Positions 27,502-36,666 of a DNA stretch of 64,000 nucleotides are shown one piece after another. Origin of the DNA: Sphingomonas sinipercae. Its GTDB lineage: Bacteria > Pseudomonadota > Alphaproteobacteria > Sphingomonadales > Sphingomonadaceae. A model generated the notes under the pieces. It saw only the letters and a program-made list of their open reading frames with translations, searched no databases and was not told where the DNA came from. The translations under genes and the position numbers were made by a program. The stretch spans positions 1,446,501 to 1,510,500 of the forward strand of contig NZ_CP049871.1 of NCBI RefSeq assembly GCF_011302055.1. Reading direction: 5' to 3'. Within the stretch, counting starts at the first letter, position 1, and each line of letters opens with the position of its first letter.

Positions 27502-28164
27502 TTATCCCTGCGCGGGAGGCGTGGGTTGCCCCTGCACGGGCAGCGTCGCCCCGATCACCAGGACGCCATCGCCCGGTTCCATCAGCTGGATCTCGCCGCC
27601 GGCCTCCTGGGCCAGGCTATGCGCCAGCCACGCCCCGGCCGAGCGCGGCTCGACCGCGTCGTCGCCGCCATCGACCAGCATCGCCTTGACCCCGCTATCG
27701 ATAACGACTCGTGGGCCCTCCGCGCGGATGACGATTTCCAGGCCGTTCGCCCCGGTCTCGGCGCCGATATCCAGTCGACCGCCGCGCACCAACGCGTCAC
27801 CGGCAATCAGCGCCAGGTTGAGCAGAAGCTTGGTCGCGCCCTTCGACAATTTGGCGTCGCCGACCATCCAGCCGGTCTCGATCCGCTTGTCGGCGCCGAA
27901 CAGCCCTTCGACGGCAGTCCGCGCTTCGGAAGTGTCGATGGCTTCCCCGAACCCGCCGGCCGCCCCGAACGCGAGGCGGAAGAACTTGAGCTTGTTGGCG
28001 GAGGTTCGAGCGCTTTCCGCAAGCAGGTCCATGCATCGGTCGCGCATCGCCGGGTCGTGCTCGTCAGCAAGCAATTCGACGCCATTATTGAGTGCCCCGA
28101 CCGGCGACATCAGGTCGTGGCACAGGCGGGAACAGAGCAGGCTTGCAAGGTCGATGGGGTTCAT
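27502..28164 (-). CDS. chpT: Histidine phosphotransferase ChpT
   Basis: A 220-residue protein with the ChpT dimerisation/phospho-His helix LCSRLCHDLMSPVGALNNG (His at about residue 16) and a degenerate HATPase-like domain. In Caulobacter ChpT relays phosphate from CckA to CtrA and CpdR. Here it is the first gene of the strand that continues with cheA, 68 nt away. It could serve the CckA pathway, the che system, or both. The ATG at 28164 begins MNPIDLASLL, typical of the family. Confidence 0.88.
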   Translation of the reverse strand: MNPIDLASLLCSRLCHDLMSPVGALNNGVELLADEHDPAMRDRCMDLLAESARTSANKLKFFRLAFGAAGGFGEAIDTSEARTAVEGLFGADKRIETGWMVGDAKLSKGATKLLLNLALIAGDALVRGGRLDIGAETGANGLEIVIRAEGPRVVIDSGVKAMLVDGGDDAVEPRSAGAWLAHSLAQEAGGEIQLMEPGDGVLVIGATLPVQGQPTPPAQG

Positions 28165-28238
28165 GGGCTGCTGAATGGGGCAGCGGTCGCGGCCGCGCAA
28201 GGCGCTACGATCTTGAAGAAGGCCGATCGCAATCCAAC

Positions 28239-29192
28239 ATGGCGTTCGGGATGGGGGAAAACAGCACGATCGACATACGCCTGGAGTCCGGTCATGCCGG
28301 CTGGCGGCTGGATCGTGCGCTTGCCGACGCCGTGCCCACCCTGTCGCGCGAGCGGCTTAAGGCGCTGATCCGTGCCGGTGCGCTTGAACCGGCCGTTCGG
28401 GACCCCGCAACCAAGGTCCGCGGCGACGAGGCGTTCCAGCTCCAGGTCCCGGAACCGGAGCCGGCGCACAACGAAGCGCAGGACATTCCGCTCAAGATCG
28501 AATTCGAAGACGAACATTTGCTGGTGCTCGACAAGGACGCTGGCCTCGTCGTGCACCCCGCCGCCGGCAATGCCGACGGGACTTTGGTCAATGCGCTGCT
28601 TCACCATTGCGCCGGCCAGCTTTCGGGGATCGGCGGCGTTGCCCGCCCGGGCATCGTCCATCGCATCGACAAGGATACGTCGGGCCTACTGGTCGTCGCC
28701 AAGACCGATGTTGCGCACGAGGGGCTGGCGAAGCAGTTCGCCGCCCATTCCATCGACCGGCGCTACCTGGCGATCGTCTCCGGCGTGCCGAAGATCGCGC
28801 AGGGAACGGTCGATGCCCCGCTCGCCCGCTCGACCACCAACCGCAAGAAGATTGCGGTGACCACGCCCGGCCGGGGCAAGCGTGCGGTGACGCATTGGAA
28901 GCGGATTGAGTTGCTGCGCGATTCGGCACTGGTCGAATGCGCGCTGGAAACCGGCAGGACTCACCAGGTGCGCGTACACATGGCGTCGATCGGCCATCCG
29001 CTGCTTGGCGACCCGGTTTACGGTGGTTCCGGCAAGGCCAACCGCGACCTGCTGAAATCGCTGAACTTCGAACGGCAGGCGCTGCACGCGGCGACGCTTG
29101 GCTTCACTCATCCGGTGACGAAGCTCCGACTGTCGTTTCACAGCGGCATGCCGGCGGACATGCAGGAACTGTTCACTGCCCTTATGGTATAG
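28239..29192 (+). CDS. RluD-family 23S rRNA pseudouridine synthase
   Basis: A 317-residue (or 313 from ATG 28251) enzyme with an S4-like N-terminal domain (WRLDRALADAVPTLSRERLKALI). The catalytic domain has the active Asp in VHRIDKDTSGLLVVAKT, and a C-terminal ETGRTHQVRVHMASIGHPLLGD motif. By similarity it modifies helix 69 uridines of 23S rRNA (RluD), though RluC-type specificity cannot be excluded. It lies just before rpoH. Confidence 0.93.
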   Translation: MAFGMGENSTIDIRLESGHAGWRLDRALADAVPTLSRERLKALIRAGALEPAVRDPATKVRGDEAFQLQVPEPEPAHNEAQDIPLKIEFEDEHLLVLDKDAGLVVHPAAGNADGTLVNALLHHCAGQLSGIGGVARPGIVHRIDKDTSGLLVVAKTDVAHEGLAKQFAAHSIDRRYLAIVSGVPKIAQGTVDAPLARSTTNRKKIAVTTPGRGKRAVTHWKRIELLRDSALVECALETGRTHQVRVHMASIGHPLLGDPVYGGSGKANRDLLKSLNFERQALHAATLGFTHPVTKLRLSFHSGMPADMQELFTALMV

Positions 29193-29240
29193 GTTTGGAT
29201 TGGCTACGGATGACGGTAAGAGCGTCCGGGCCCTTGGAGA

Positions 29241-30161
29241 ATGGAAGCAATGGCGACGCGAAAGGCTGGGGCAGTATCGATCCCCGCATCGGGCGGAGAG
29301 GCTGGCCTCAACCGGTACTTGGCCGAGATCAAGAAATTCCCGATCCTCGCCCCTGAGGAGGAGTTCATGCTCGCCAAGCAATGGCGCGAGCATGGCGATA
29401 CCGAGGCGGCGGCGAAGCTCGTCAACTCGCACCTGCGCCTCGTCGCCAAGATCGCCATGGGCTACCGCGGCTACGGCCTGCCGGTCAGCGAGCTGATCAG
29501 CGAGGGCAATATCGGCCTGATGCAGGGCGTGAAAAAGTTTGAGCCCGACCGCGGTTTCCGCCTCGCCACTTATGCGATGTGGTGGATTCGCGCCTCGATC
29601 CAGGAATTCATCCTGCGCAGCTGGTCGCTCGTGAAGATGGGCACCACCGCCGCCCAGAAGAAATTGTTCTTCAACCTTCGCCGGATGAAGAACCAGATCA
29701 ACGCGTTCGAAGACGGCGACCTGAAGCCGCAGGACGTGACCAAGATCGCCACCGACCTCGGCGTGACCGAGGACGAAGTGATTTCCATGAACCGTCGCAT
29801 GGCGATGGGCGGCGACACCTCGCTCAACGTCAGCCTGAAGGGCGACGAGGGCGGCGAAAGCCAGTGGCAGGACTTCCTGGTCGACAATGGCCCGCTGCAG
29901 GACGAGCTGATCGCCGAGGACGAGGAAAGCCGGGTCCGGCACGACCTCCTGCTGTCGGCGATGGACTCGCTCAACGATCGTGAAAAAAACATCCTGACCG
30001 AGCGCCGCCTGTCAGACGATCCCAAGACCCTGGAGGAATTGAGCCAGGTCTATGGCGTCAGCCGCGAACGCATCCGCCAGATCGAGGTGCGCGCGTTCGA
30101 AAAGCTGCAGGGCGCGCTGATCCGCCTCGCCACCGACAAAAAGCTACTCGCAGCCGCGTAA
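29241..30161 (+). CDS. rpoH: RNA polymerase sigma-32 (heat-shock) factor RpoH
   Basis: RpoH directs transcription of heat-shock genes. The 306-residue protein has region 2 with NSHLRLVAKIAMGYRGYGLPVSELISEGNIGLM and FRLATYAMWWIRASIQEFILRSWSLVKM. The RpoH-box-type segment QKKLFFNLRRMK follows. Region 4 reads [27 protein letters not shown]. It starts MEAMATRK; either ATG 29241 or 29250 may be used. Its last codons and stop lie in a 38-bp unit that is repeated in tandem. Confidence 0.97.
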   Translation: MEAMATRKAGAVSIPASGGEAGLNRYLAEIKKFPILAPEEEFMLAKQWREHGDTEAAAKLVNSHLRLVAKIAMGYRGYGLPVSELISEGNIGLMQGVKKFEPDRGFRLATYAMWWIRASIQEFILRSWSLVKMGTTAAQKKLFFNLRRMKNQINAFEDGDLKPQDVTKIATDLGVTEDEVISMNRRMAMGGDTSLNVSLKGDEGGESQWQDFLVDNGPLQDELIAEDEESRVRHDLLLSAMDSLNDREKNILTERRLSDDPKTLEELSQVYGVSRERIRQIEVRAFEKLQGALIRLATDKKLLAAA

Positions 30162-30235
30162 GCGGCGTCAGCGACAGCTTTCTGCTCGCAGCCGCGTAAG
30201 CGGCGTCAGCGACAGCTTTCTGCTCGCAGCCGCTT
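30147..30235. repeat. Tandem 38-bp repeat at the rpoH 3' end (2 full units plus a partial third)
   Basis: Two identical 38-bp units (30147-30184 and 30185-30222) and a partial third copy (30223-30235) begin CTCGCAGCCGC. Unit 1 supplies the last residues and stop of rpoH (LAAA then TAA). Each full unit contains GCCGC-GTAA-GCGGC, a perfect 5-bp stem with a GNRA-type tetraloop placed on the stop codon. The partial third unit ends in TTAG, which carries the convergent YihY stop. The array may serve as a bidirectional terminator or is a recent slippage duplication. Confidence 0.85.
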
Positions 30236-31286
30236 AGCCTTTGTCCTCCAGCTTGGGCGGATCGGGCGTCGCATCGGCCATGGTCGGCGCTTCGCGGCGG
30301 TCGGGCTCGTCGCTGGTAGCGACATTGTCCGCCGCCCAGGCGCCGCGCTGCCCCAAAGGTACCGGCGGCCCGGTGGTGCTGTCCTTCGCGGTCTGATGCT
30401 CGATTTCGCTGTTCAGCTCGGCACCGAAGATTAGGGCGTAAGCGGACAGGTAAATCCACGTCAGTAGCGCGATGATCGTCCCAAGCGATCCGTACGTCGC
30501 GCTATAATCGGTAACCTGCGTCACATAGACGCCGAACAGTGACGTCAGGAGCAGCCATGACCCCGCCGCGAATAGCGAACCCGGCGTAATCCATGTCCAC
30601 TTCGCATTTTCTCGGGACGGCCCGTAGCGATACAATGACGCCGCGATCCCCGCCGCGGCCACGGTCATCGCCAGGTAGGCGCCGGCTTTCGCCCCGAACA
30701 CGGCCATCGGCGAAGCGTCGCTCGGTCCCGTTCCGAAATAGGAAATCGCGGCCGTGGCTCCAAGCGCGACGATCGCCAGCACCACCGCCACCACGGTCAT
30801 GGTCATGGCGATGGCGTAGAAGTGCAGCAGCGTGCGCTTCTCCTTCTCCTCGTAAGCGATGTTCATCGCGGTGATGATCGCGCCCGCGCCGTTGGTCCCG
30901 CCATAAAGCGCGACCAGCAGCGCCGCGACGAGGCTGAAGCCCTTGGTCTGCTCGGACGTCTGCACCGCCGCGATCAATTGCTCGGCGATCCACTTGGCGA
31001 CGTCGGGCGGCAGCACGTCGGTCAGCGACCGGACGTTGCTGACCACCGTCGAGGCGTCGGCGATCAGTCCGTAGAGGAGGACGATGATGCCGAGCAGCGG
31101 CACCAGGGCCAGGAACCCGTAATAGGTCACCCCCGCGGCGACGAGGCCGACATTGTCCTGCCACGTCCGGATCCAGGTTCGCCGGGCGATATCCTTCCAC
31201 GCGGCGGGCGGCATTTGCCAGGGCGATTCGGCTCGATGCCCCCTGTCTCCCGCCCTGCCCGCCGCTTGCTTTCGCTGTGCATCCAT
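30234..31286 (-). CDS. YihY/BrkB-family inner membrane protein
   Basis: A 350-residue polytopic protein of the YihY/virulence-factor-BrkB family (once mislabelled RNase BN). It has an N-terminal cytoplasmic stretch, about six transmembrane helices between residues 45 and 285, the motif VAAGVTYYGFLALVPLLGI, and LLTWIYLSAYALIFGAELN near the end. A Pro/Asp-rich soluble tail of about 65 residues follows. Physiological role is unclear. It is convergent with rpoH. Confidence 0.88.
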   Translation of the reverse strand: MDAQRKQAAGRAGDRGHRAESPWQMPPAAWKDIARRTWIRTWQDNVGLVAAGVTYYGFLALVPLLGIIVLLYGLIADASTVVSNVRSLTDVLPPDVAKWIAEQLIAAVQTSEQTKGFSLVAALLVALYGGTNGAGAIITAMNIAYEEKEKRTLLHFYAIAMTMTVVAVVLAIVALGATAAISYFGTGPSDASPMAVFGAKAGAYLAMTVAAAGIAASLYRYGPSRENAKWTWITPGSLFAAGSWLLLTSLFGVYVTQVTDYSATYGSLGTIIALLTWIYLSAYALIFGAELNSEIEHQTAKDSTTGPPVPLGQRGAWAADNVATSDEPDRREAPTMADATPDPPKLEDKG

Positions 31287-31475
31287 CCGGCATTAAACCG
31301 CGCGACGCCGGCGCGTTCCGGGCAAGGTCCGATCCACGAGCGCTTCCGCCGGCGATTAGGCCCAGGAGCCTCTTGCCAAGCCGGCAAAAGAGTCCGAGCG
31401 TGATCTTTCGGTGCGCCAGTTCGCGCCTTCTACCGCGACTCGCGCGCCCGCTGACACGGACGAGAGGAGAGTCGC

Positions 31476-33509
31476 ATGCCCCATGGAGCCCACGCCAACG
31501 GTACTCGAGTCATCGCGCTGGTCGGACCGGCCGGCGCGGGCAAGACCAGCTTGGCCGAAGCGATGCTTCATGCCGCCGGCGCGACCGACCGTCTGGGCTC
31601 CACCGGCAACGGCACCAGCGTTGGCGACAGCAGCCCGGAAGCGCGGGCGCGCGGCGGCTCGACCGAGCTCAACCTTTACCATTTCGACTATCTCGGCGAC
31701 CGTTTCGCGCTGATCGATTGCCCCGGTTCGATCGGCTTCACGGCTGACGGCGCGCGCGGAGTCGCCATTGCCGACATGGCGATCGTGGTCGTCGACCCGG
31801 ATTCTTCGCGCGCCCCGCTGGCAGCGCCGGCGCTCAGGATGCTCGACGAGCTGGGCATCCCGCACCTGATTTTCGTCAACCGGATCGACCAGGCGCACGG
31901 GCGCATCCGCGACCTCCTCTCCGCGCTTCAGCCAATGAGCGTTTCGCCGCTGATCGCACGCCAGATCCCGATCCGCGAAGGCGACAGGGTGACCGGCTTC
32001 GTCGACGTCGCGCTTGAACGCGCCTTCCATTACCTGCCCGGCAAGGACAGCGAGCAGATCGATATTCCCGGCGATGTGCAGGAACGCGAAACGCAGGCGC
32101 GCACGCAATTGCTGGAGCAGCTCGCGGACCATGACGACGAACTTCTGGAACAGCTCCTCATGGACCAGGCGCCCGAGCCGGAGCGCGTTCTCAAGGATCT
32201 CGCCCGTGAGACGAGCGAGAGCCTCGGCGTGCCCGTCCTGTTCGGCTCCGGCGGCAGCGGCTGGGGCATCGGCCGCCTGTTGAAGGCTCTGCGCCACGAA
32301 GCGCCCGATCCGCAAAGCAGCGCCCGACGCCTCGGGGTCACCGACGCCTCGCTCTACGTCTTCAAGGTCCACAATGGCGGCACCATCGGCCGCCTCGCTT
32401 ACGCCCGCGCGCTCGGCGGGCGGATCGCCGAAGGCTCCGACCTGAAGACTGCGGACGGTGGCACGGCACGGCTCGGCGCCATCTTCTCGGTGCAGTGCGA
32501 AAAGACCCAGAAGGTCAGCGAGGCCAAGCCCGGCGACATTGTCGCGCTCGCGAAGATCGAAAACGTGAAAAGCGGCGAGTGGCTGAGCAGCGGCGCGCTG
32601 CCGGCGCCGGTTGAGGTCGACTATCCGGCGCGCAATTGCGCCTTCGCCATCGAGCCCGCCGACCGCAAGGACGACGTCAAGCTGTCCGGCGCGTTGCAGA
32701 AGCTGCTTGAGGAAGATCCGGCGCTGCTGCTTGAACAGCATGAGGGCAGCCACGAAATGCGCCTGAAGGGCGTCAACGACGAGCATCTCAACACCGTCAT
32801 TGCGCGCCTGAAACGCCGCTACGGCGTTGAGGTGAAGTCGCATCCCCCGACCGTGGGCTATCGCGAGAGCATCCGCCGGACCGTCACGCAAAAGGGCCGC
32901 CACAAGAAGCAGTCGGGCGGCCATGGCCAGTTCGGCGACGTCGTCATTGAAGTCCGCCCGCTCGCACGCGGCGAAGGCTTCCGCTTCGAGGAGAAGATCC
33001 ACGGCGGCGCAATCCCCAAGCAGTGGATACCAGCGGTCGAGCACGGCGTGCGCGATGCGATGCGCAAAGGCCCACTCGGCTTCGAAGTGGTCGATGTCGC
33101 CGTGACCCTGGTCGACGGCAGCTACCACAGCGTCGACAGTTCGGAACTCGCCTTCCGCACCGCCGGCCGGATCGCAATGGCCGAAGCGCTCTCCGCCGCC
33201 GCTCCGCACCTGCTGGAGCCGGTGCACAAGCTGACCGTCGTCTGCCCGTCGAGCGCTACCAGCCGCGTGACCTCGGCGGTCGCCAGCCGCCGCGGCCAGA
33301 TGCTCGGCATGGCGCCGCGCGATGGCTGGACCGGCTGGGACCGGGTCGACGCCTTGCTGCCGGAGGCGGAGCTTGGCGGCCTCGAAGCGGAACTTCGCTC
33401 GCAAAGCCAGGGACTTGCCAGCTACGAAGCCGACTTCGACCATCTGTCGGAACTCAACGGCACGCTGGCGGACAAAGTCGTGCAGCAGCGGACGCCAGAG
33501 CTGGCATGA
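31476..33509 (+). CDS. Elongation factor G-like translational GTPase paralogue
   Basis: A 677-residue protein with the five-domain EF-G layout. The P-loop is GPAGAGKTS (residues 17-25) and the G4 motif NRID (135-138). Domain II starts near residue 285 and domains III-V continue to the end (SGGHGQFGDVVIEV). Two departures stand out. The G3 motif is DCPGS (81-85), replacing the catalytic His of DxPGH. The switch I region reads ARARGGSTELN instead of the ERGITI type. It belongs to the EF-G-like family (FusA paralogues) and probably does not act as the normal translocase. GAGAGGAG is a good ribosome-binding site. Confidence 0.9.
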   Translation: MPHGAHANGTRVIALVGPAGAGKTSLAEAMLHAAGATDRLGSTGNGTSVGDSSPEARARGGSTELNLYHFDYLGDRFALIDCPGSIGFTADGARGVAIADMAIVVVDPDSSRAPLAAPALRMLDELGIPHLIFVNRIDQAHGRIRDLLSALQPMSVSPLIARQIPIREGDRVTGFVDVALERAFHYLPGKDSEQIDIPGDVQERETQARTQLLEQLADHDDELLEQLLMDQAPEPERVLKDLARETSESLGVPVLFGSGGSGWGIGRLLKALRHEAPDPQSSARRLGVTDASLYVFKVHNGGTIGRLAYARALGGRIAEGSDLKTADGGTARLGAIFSVQCEKTQKVSEAKPGDIVALAKIENVKSGEWLSSGALPAPVEVDYPARNCAFAIEPADRKDDVKLSGALQKLLEEDPALLLEQHEGSHEMRLKGVNDEHLNTVIARLKRRYGVEVKSHPPTVGYRESIRRTVTQKGRHKKQSGGHGQFGDVVIEVRPLARGEGFRFEEKIHGGAIPKQWIPAVEHGVRDAMRKGPLGFEVVDVAVTLVDGSYHSVDSSELAFRTAGRIAMAEALSAAAPHLLEPVHKLTVVCPSSATSRVTSAVASRRGQMLGMAPRDGWTGWDRVDALLPEAELGGLEAELRSQSQGLASYEADFDHLSELNGTLADKVVQQRTPELA

Positions 33510-33542
33510 CAGGCCCCGGCCGCGCCTCTATGAGGGCGGCCG

Positions 33543-34475
33543 ATGGGGAAGCCGCGGGTTTGGGTGCTGCTTGGCGGCCGCAAGGGGGACAATAACCAGC
33601 TGCTCGCCCTTGCCGGCGCGCTCGGCTGGCCGTTCGAGGCCAAGCCGCTGCGCTACAATCGCCTGCGCTTGCTGAGCAAGCGGCTGCTTGGGCCTACGCT
33701 GGCGGTGCTCGACGAGCCGTCGCGGCAATCGCTGGGTGGGCCGCTTCCAGACTTCGTGCTGGCCTCCGGCCACCGTTCGGTTCCGGTAGTGCGCGCTTTG
33801 CAAGACAGGTCCGGGGGCCGCCTCCAGTCCGTCCATATCGGCAACCCGCGCGTCTCGCCTCGCCACTTCGGCCTGGTCGTCACGACGCCGCAATATCCCG
33901 TTCCCGACGGCCCCAATGTCCTGCGGCTACCGATCAGCCTCTCGCCGCCGGCCAAGCTGGCGAAGGCGCGGGGCAAGCGGCCGACGCGCCTTCTCGCGCT
34001 TGGCGGCCCGACCGCCTTCTGGCGGCTGGACGAAGAGGCTTTGGCACAGGCCGTTCGCACGCTGTCTGCTGCAGCCACAAAGGACGGCGGCCGACTAGTG
34101 ATATCGGCAAGTCCACGCACGCCGCCGGCACTGTCAAAGCAGTTGCAAGCCACAACGACGCCCTTCGCGGACCTGCTTGCCGAAGCCGACGAAGTCTTCG
34201 TCACCGCCGACAGCGTCGCTATGATTTCCGAAGCCATCGCCACCGGCAAACCGGTCGGCATCATCCCCGTCCGGCCGACCGCCGCCGGCCGGATCGCCTT
34301 GGCCGTGGCGGATGCGCTCGGGCGGCCCGCCTTTCCGCGCGACCTGCGTCGTTTCTGGGCCGGGATCGATCGCCTTGGGCTTGCCGGTACCGTCGAAGCT
34401 CCGCGTCGCGGCGATGTCCCTGACGTTCTTGCCCAGGCGGTTGCCCGCGTGAAATCGCTGGCGTTACCGCAATGA
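33543..34475 (+). CDS. ELM1/GtrOC1-family (DUF1022) protein, copy 1
   Basis: A 310-residue protein with a GT-B-like fold family signature: GGRKGDNNQLLALAGALGW at the N-terminus, FVLASGHRSVPVVRAL, IGNPRVSPRHFGLVVTTPQY, and VTADSVAMISEAIATGKPVG. In plants ELM1 acts in mitochondrial fission; bacterial members sit in envelope-glycan loci and are presumed glycosyltransferase-like. It overlaps the flippase gene by ATGA. A second copy lies 3.1 kb downstream. Confidence 0.82.
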   Translation: MGKPRVWVLLGGRKGDNNQLLALAGALGWPFEAKPLRYNRLRLLSKRLLGPTLAVLDEPSRQSLGGPLPDFVLASGHRSVPVVRALQDRSGGRLQSVHIGNPRVSPRHFGLVVTTPQYPVPDGPNVLRLPISLSPPAKLAKARGKRPTRLLALGGPTAFWRLDEEALAQAVRTLSAAATKDGGRLVISASPRTPPALSKQLQATTTPFADLLAEADEVFVTADSVAMISEAIATGKPVGIIPVRPTAAGRIALAVADALGRPAFPRDLRRFWAGIDRLGLAGTVEAPRRGDVPDVLAQAVARVKSLALPQ

Positions 34476-35773
34476 GGCGCTGGCTGCAGGACGAGCACTT
34501 CCGGTCGCTGCTGAAGAACAGCGGCTATCTCGCCGCGTCCAAAGCCGTCGCCGGAGTCACCGGCTTCATTACCCTGGCGCTGGCTGGCCGAAGCCTCGGC
34601 GTCGCCACCTTCGGGATGCTGATCCTGGTCGCCAGCTACGCCCAGGCGGTCGGGGGAATCGCCAAGTTCAACAGCTGGCAGGTCGTCGTCCTCTACGGCT
34701 CGCCAGCCATCGAGCGGGGCGACCTCCACACCTTTCGCCGGGCCACCGATTTCGCCGTCGGCCTCGACCTCGTCAGCGGCCTTGTCGCCCTCGCCGGCTC
34801 GCTCCTCATCCTGCCGTTCGTCAGCCAAACCTTCGGCATCCCGCCGCAATATGTCGCCTACGCGCTGATCTACTGCTTGCTCGTGCCGACCATGGGCTCC
34901 GCCTTCACCGGCGTCTTGCGCGCCTTCGACCGCTTCGACCTGCTCAGCTGGCAAGGCACCATCCAGCCGAACCTGCGCGCGGTGCTGGCCGCGATCGGCT
35001 GGTGGCAGGGCTACGGCTTCGATTACTTCTTCGCCATCTGGTTCGTCACCGACGTCATCGCCGCGCTTGCCACCTTCCTGTTCGCCCGGCGCGAGCTCAA
35101 GCGCCATTCGGTCGGCCGTATCCGCCCGTCGCTCAGCGCCCGCGACCTGCCCAACGGCTGGCGCTATGCGATCAACGTCAACGTTAACTCGACGGTCAGC
35201 ACCAGCTGGGGCCCGGTCGGTCGCTTGCTCATCGGCGGCCTGCTCGATGCGGCGTCGGCGGGCCTCTACCGCGTCGCCTCCTCGGTCGCCGACGCGGTGC
35301 AGAAGCCGACGATCCTGCTGACCAAGGCGCTGTATCCGCAATTGCTCCGCCTCGACCCCAGGACCAAGGCGCCCTGGCGGCTGCTATTCCGGGTGATCGT
35401 CTCCTCGGGCCTGCTCAGCCTGCTGCTGATCCTGGTCGCCGCTTTGTTCGGCGAATGGGTGCTGGCCGCCGCCTTCGGTGCGGAGTTCATCGGCGCTTAC
35501 AAGGTGCTGCTGATCCTGCTCGGCGCGTCGCTGTTCAGCCTGGTCAGCTTCCCGATGCCGCCGATGCTGGAATCGCTTGGGCGGATCGGCATCCCGACCG
35601 CCGCGAACATCGCCGGGGCGATCGCCTATCTCGCCGCTTTCTACCCGCTCACCACCAGCTTCGGCCTGGTCGGCGCCGGCCTTGCCTTCCTCATCGGCAA
35701 GCTGGTCGTCACCATTTACATGACGGCGGTGCTGGCATCGGAACGCGAACGCCTTCATCGGGACAACCCGTGA
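34472..35773 (+). CDS. Oligosaccharide flippase-like membrane protein (MATE/MVF superfamily)
   Basis: A 433-residue protein with 12-14 hydrophobic helices and the N-terminal SGYLAASKAVAGVTGFITLAL pattern of polysaccharide/lipopolysaccharide flippases. It likely moves a lipid-linked sugar across the inner membrane for a surface polysaccharide. The ATG overlaps the preceding ELM1 gene and its stop overlaps the GTG of the next gene, so the four genes are one unit. Confidence 0.85.
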   Translation: MRRWLQDEHFRSLLKNSGYLAASKAVAGVTGFITLALAGRSLGVATFGMLILVASYAQAVGGIAKFNSWQVVVLYGSPAIERGDLHTFRRATDFAVGLDLVSGLVALAGSLLILPFVSQTFGIPPQYVAYALIYCLLVPTMGSAFTGVLRAFDRFDLLSWQGTIQPNLRAVLAAIGWWQGYGFDYFFAIWFVTDVIAALATFLFARRELKRHSVGRIRPSLSARDLPNGWRYAINVNVNSTVSTSWGPVGRLLIGGLLDAASAGLYRVASSVADAVQKPTILLTKALYPQLLRLDPRTKAPWRLLFRVIVSSGLLSLLLILVAALFGEWVLAAAFGAEFIGAYKVLLILLGASLFSLVSFPMPPMLESLGRIGIPTAANIAGAIAYLAAFYPLTTSFGLVGAGLAFLIGKLVVTIYMTAVLASERERLHRDNP

Positions 35774-36666
35774 AGAAGTGGCTCAAGGAAACGTGGCCGG
35801 GGCGGGTTTACCGGCACTGGCACGACAATGCCGTCTTCGGGTGGCAGCACCGGCGCGTCCGCCACGCCGTTGCGAGAGCGTTCGCCGCGACCGAGCCCCT
35901 GGCGCTTCATCGCGCTATTGCGGTGGGCGGCAGCTGGCCGGACGCGCAGGATGAGCGCCCTCTTCTATTCGCCGCGTGCGACGCCGCATATTTTCGCCGC
36001 TTCGCCCGCTATCTCGCGATTTCCAGCATCGTTCGAAGCCCCGGCACCCGCGTCCACCTGCACGTCTACGAGCCGGCCGACGATGCCATCGCGGAGATAG
36101 AAGCACTCAACGTCCGCTGGCCCGGGCGGCTGACCGTCAGCCACGAACCGGCCGCTCGCAACCCCTACGCCGGCCCCAGCAAATTCTATTTCGCCGCCGC
36201 GCGCTTCGCGATTTCCGCGCGCCTGCGCGAGACGACTGCAGCGCCGATCATGATGATCGATGCCGACGGGCTGGTGGTGCGCGACCTGCTCCCCGGCTTT
36301 GCCGCTTTTGCCGACGCGGAAGCCGGGTTCATCCACCAAAGCGGCAGCGTCGCGCCGTACCGCCAGATCCTCGCCTCAGCCATTTACCTCGGCCGCGACG
36401 GCGCCGACTTTTTCACGCGGTTGGCGGACGCCATCGGCCTCGCGCTGCGGGATCGCGGCCGATACCATGTCGACCAGATCGCCATTCATTACGCGCTCGA
36501 ATATTGCGCCGCCCACGGCCGCCGGATCCACGAGCAGGACGTCGATATGCGCTGGAGCGACAGCGACTTCGCGCCCGACGCGCTGATCTGGTCGACGCGC
36601 GGTCCGCGCAAGGTCCGGTTCGAGGAGCTTCTGGCGACGTTCAAGGACCTCGATGTCGCCGGCTGA
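35770..36666 (+). CDS. Putative glycosyltransferase in the glycan locus
   Basis: A 298-residue protein with a nucleotide-sugar transferase look. DERPLLFAACDAAYFRRFA is followed by RVHLHVYEP and MMIDADGLVVRD near residue 160, where DAD is a candidate DxD metal site. It later has RYHVDQIAIHYALEY. No precise family recognised, so the call rests on motif pattern and context. It starts at GTG 35770, overlapping the flippase stop, and runs 14 nt into the second ELM1 gene. Confidence 0.6.
   Translation: MKKWLKETWPGRVYRHWHDNAVFGWQHRRVRHAVARAFAATEPLALHRAIAVGGSWPDAQDERPLLFAACDAAYFRRFARYLAISSIVRSPGTRVHLHVYEPADDAIAEIEALNVRWPGRLTVSHEPAARNPYAGPSKFYFAAARFAISARLRETTAAPIMMIDADGLVVRDLLPGFAAFADAEAGFIHQSGSVAPYRQILASAIYLGRDGADFFTRLADAIGLALRDRGRYHVDQIAIHYALEYCAAHGRRIHEQDVDMRWSDSDFAPDALIWSTRGPRKVRFEELLATFKDLDVAG

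Noticed and set aside
31356..33443. 695-codon open frame antisense to the EF-G-like gene
   Set aside because: Mirrors codon structure of the real gene in high-GC DNA; no domain, no ribosome-binding site.
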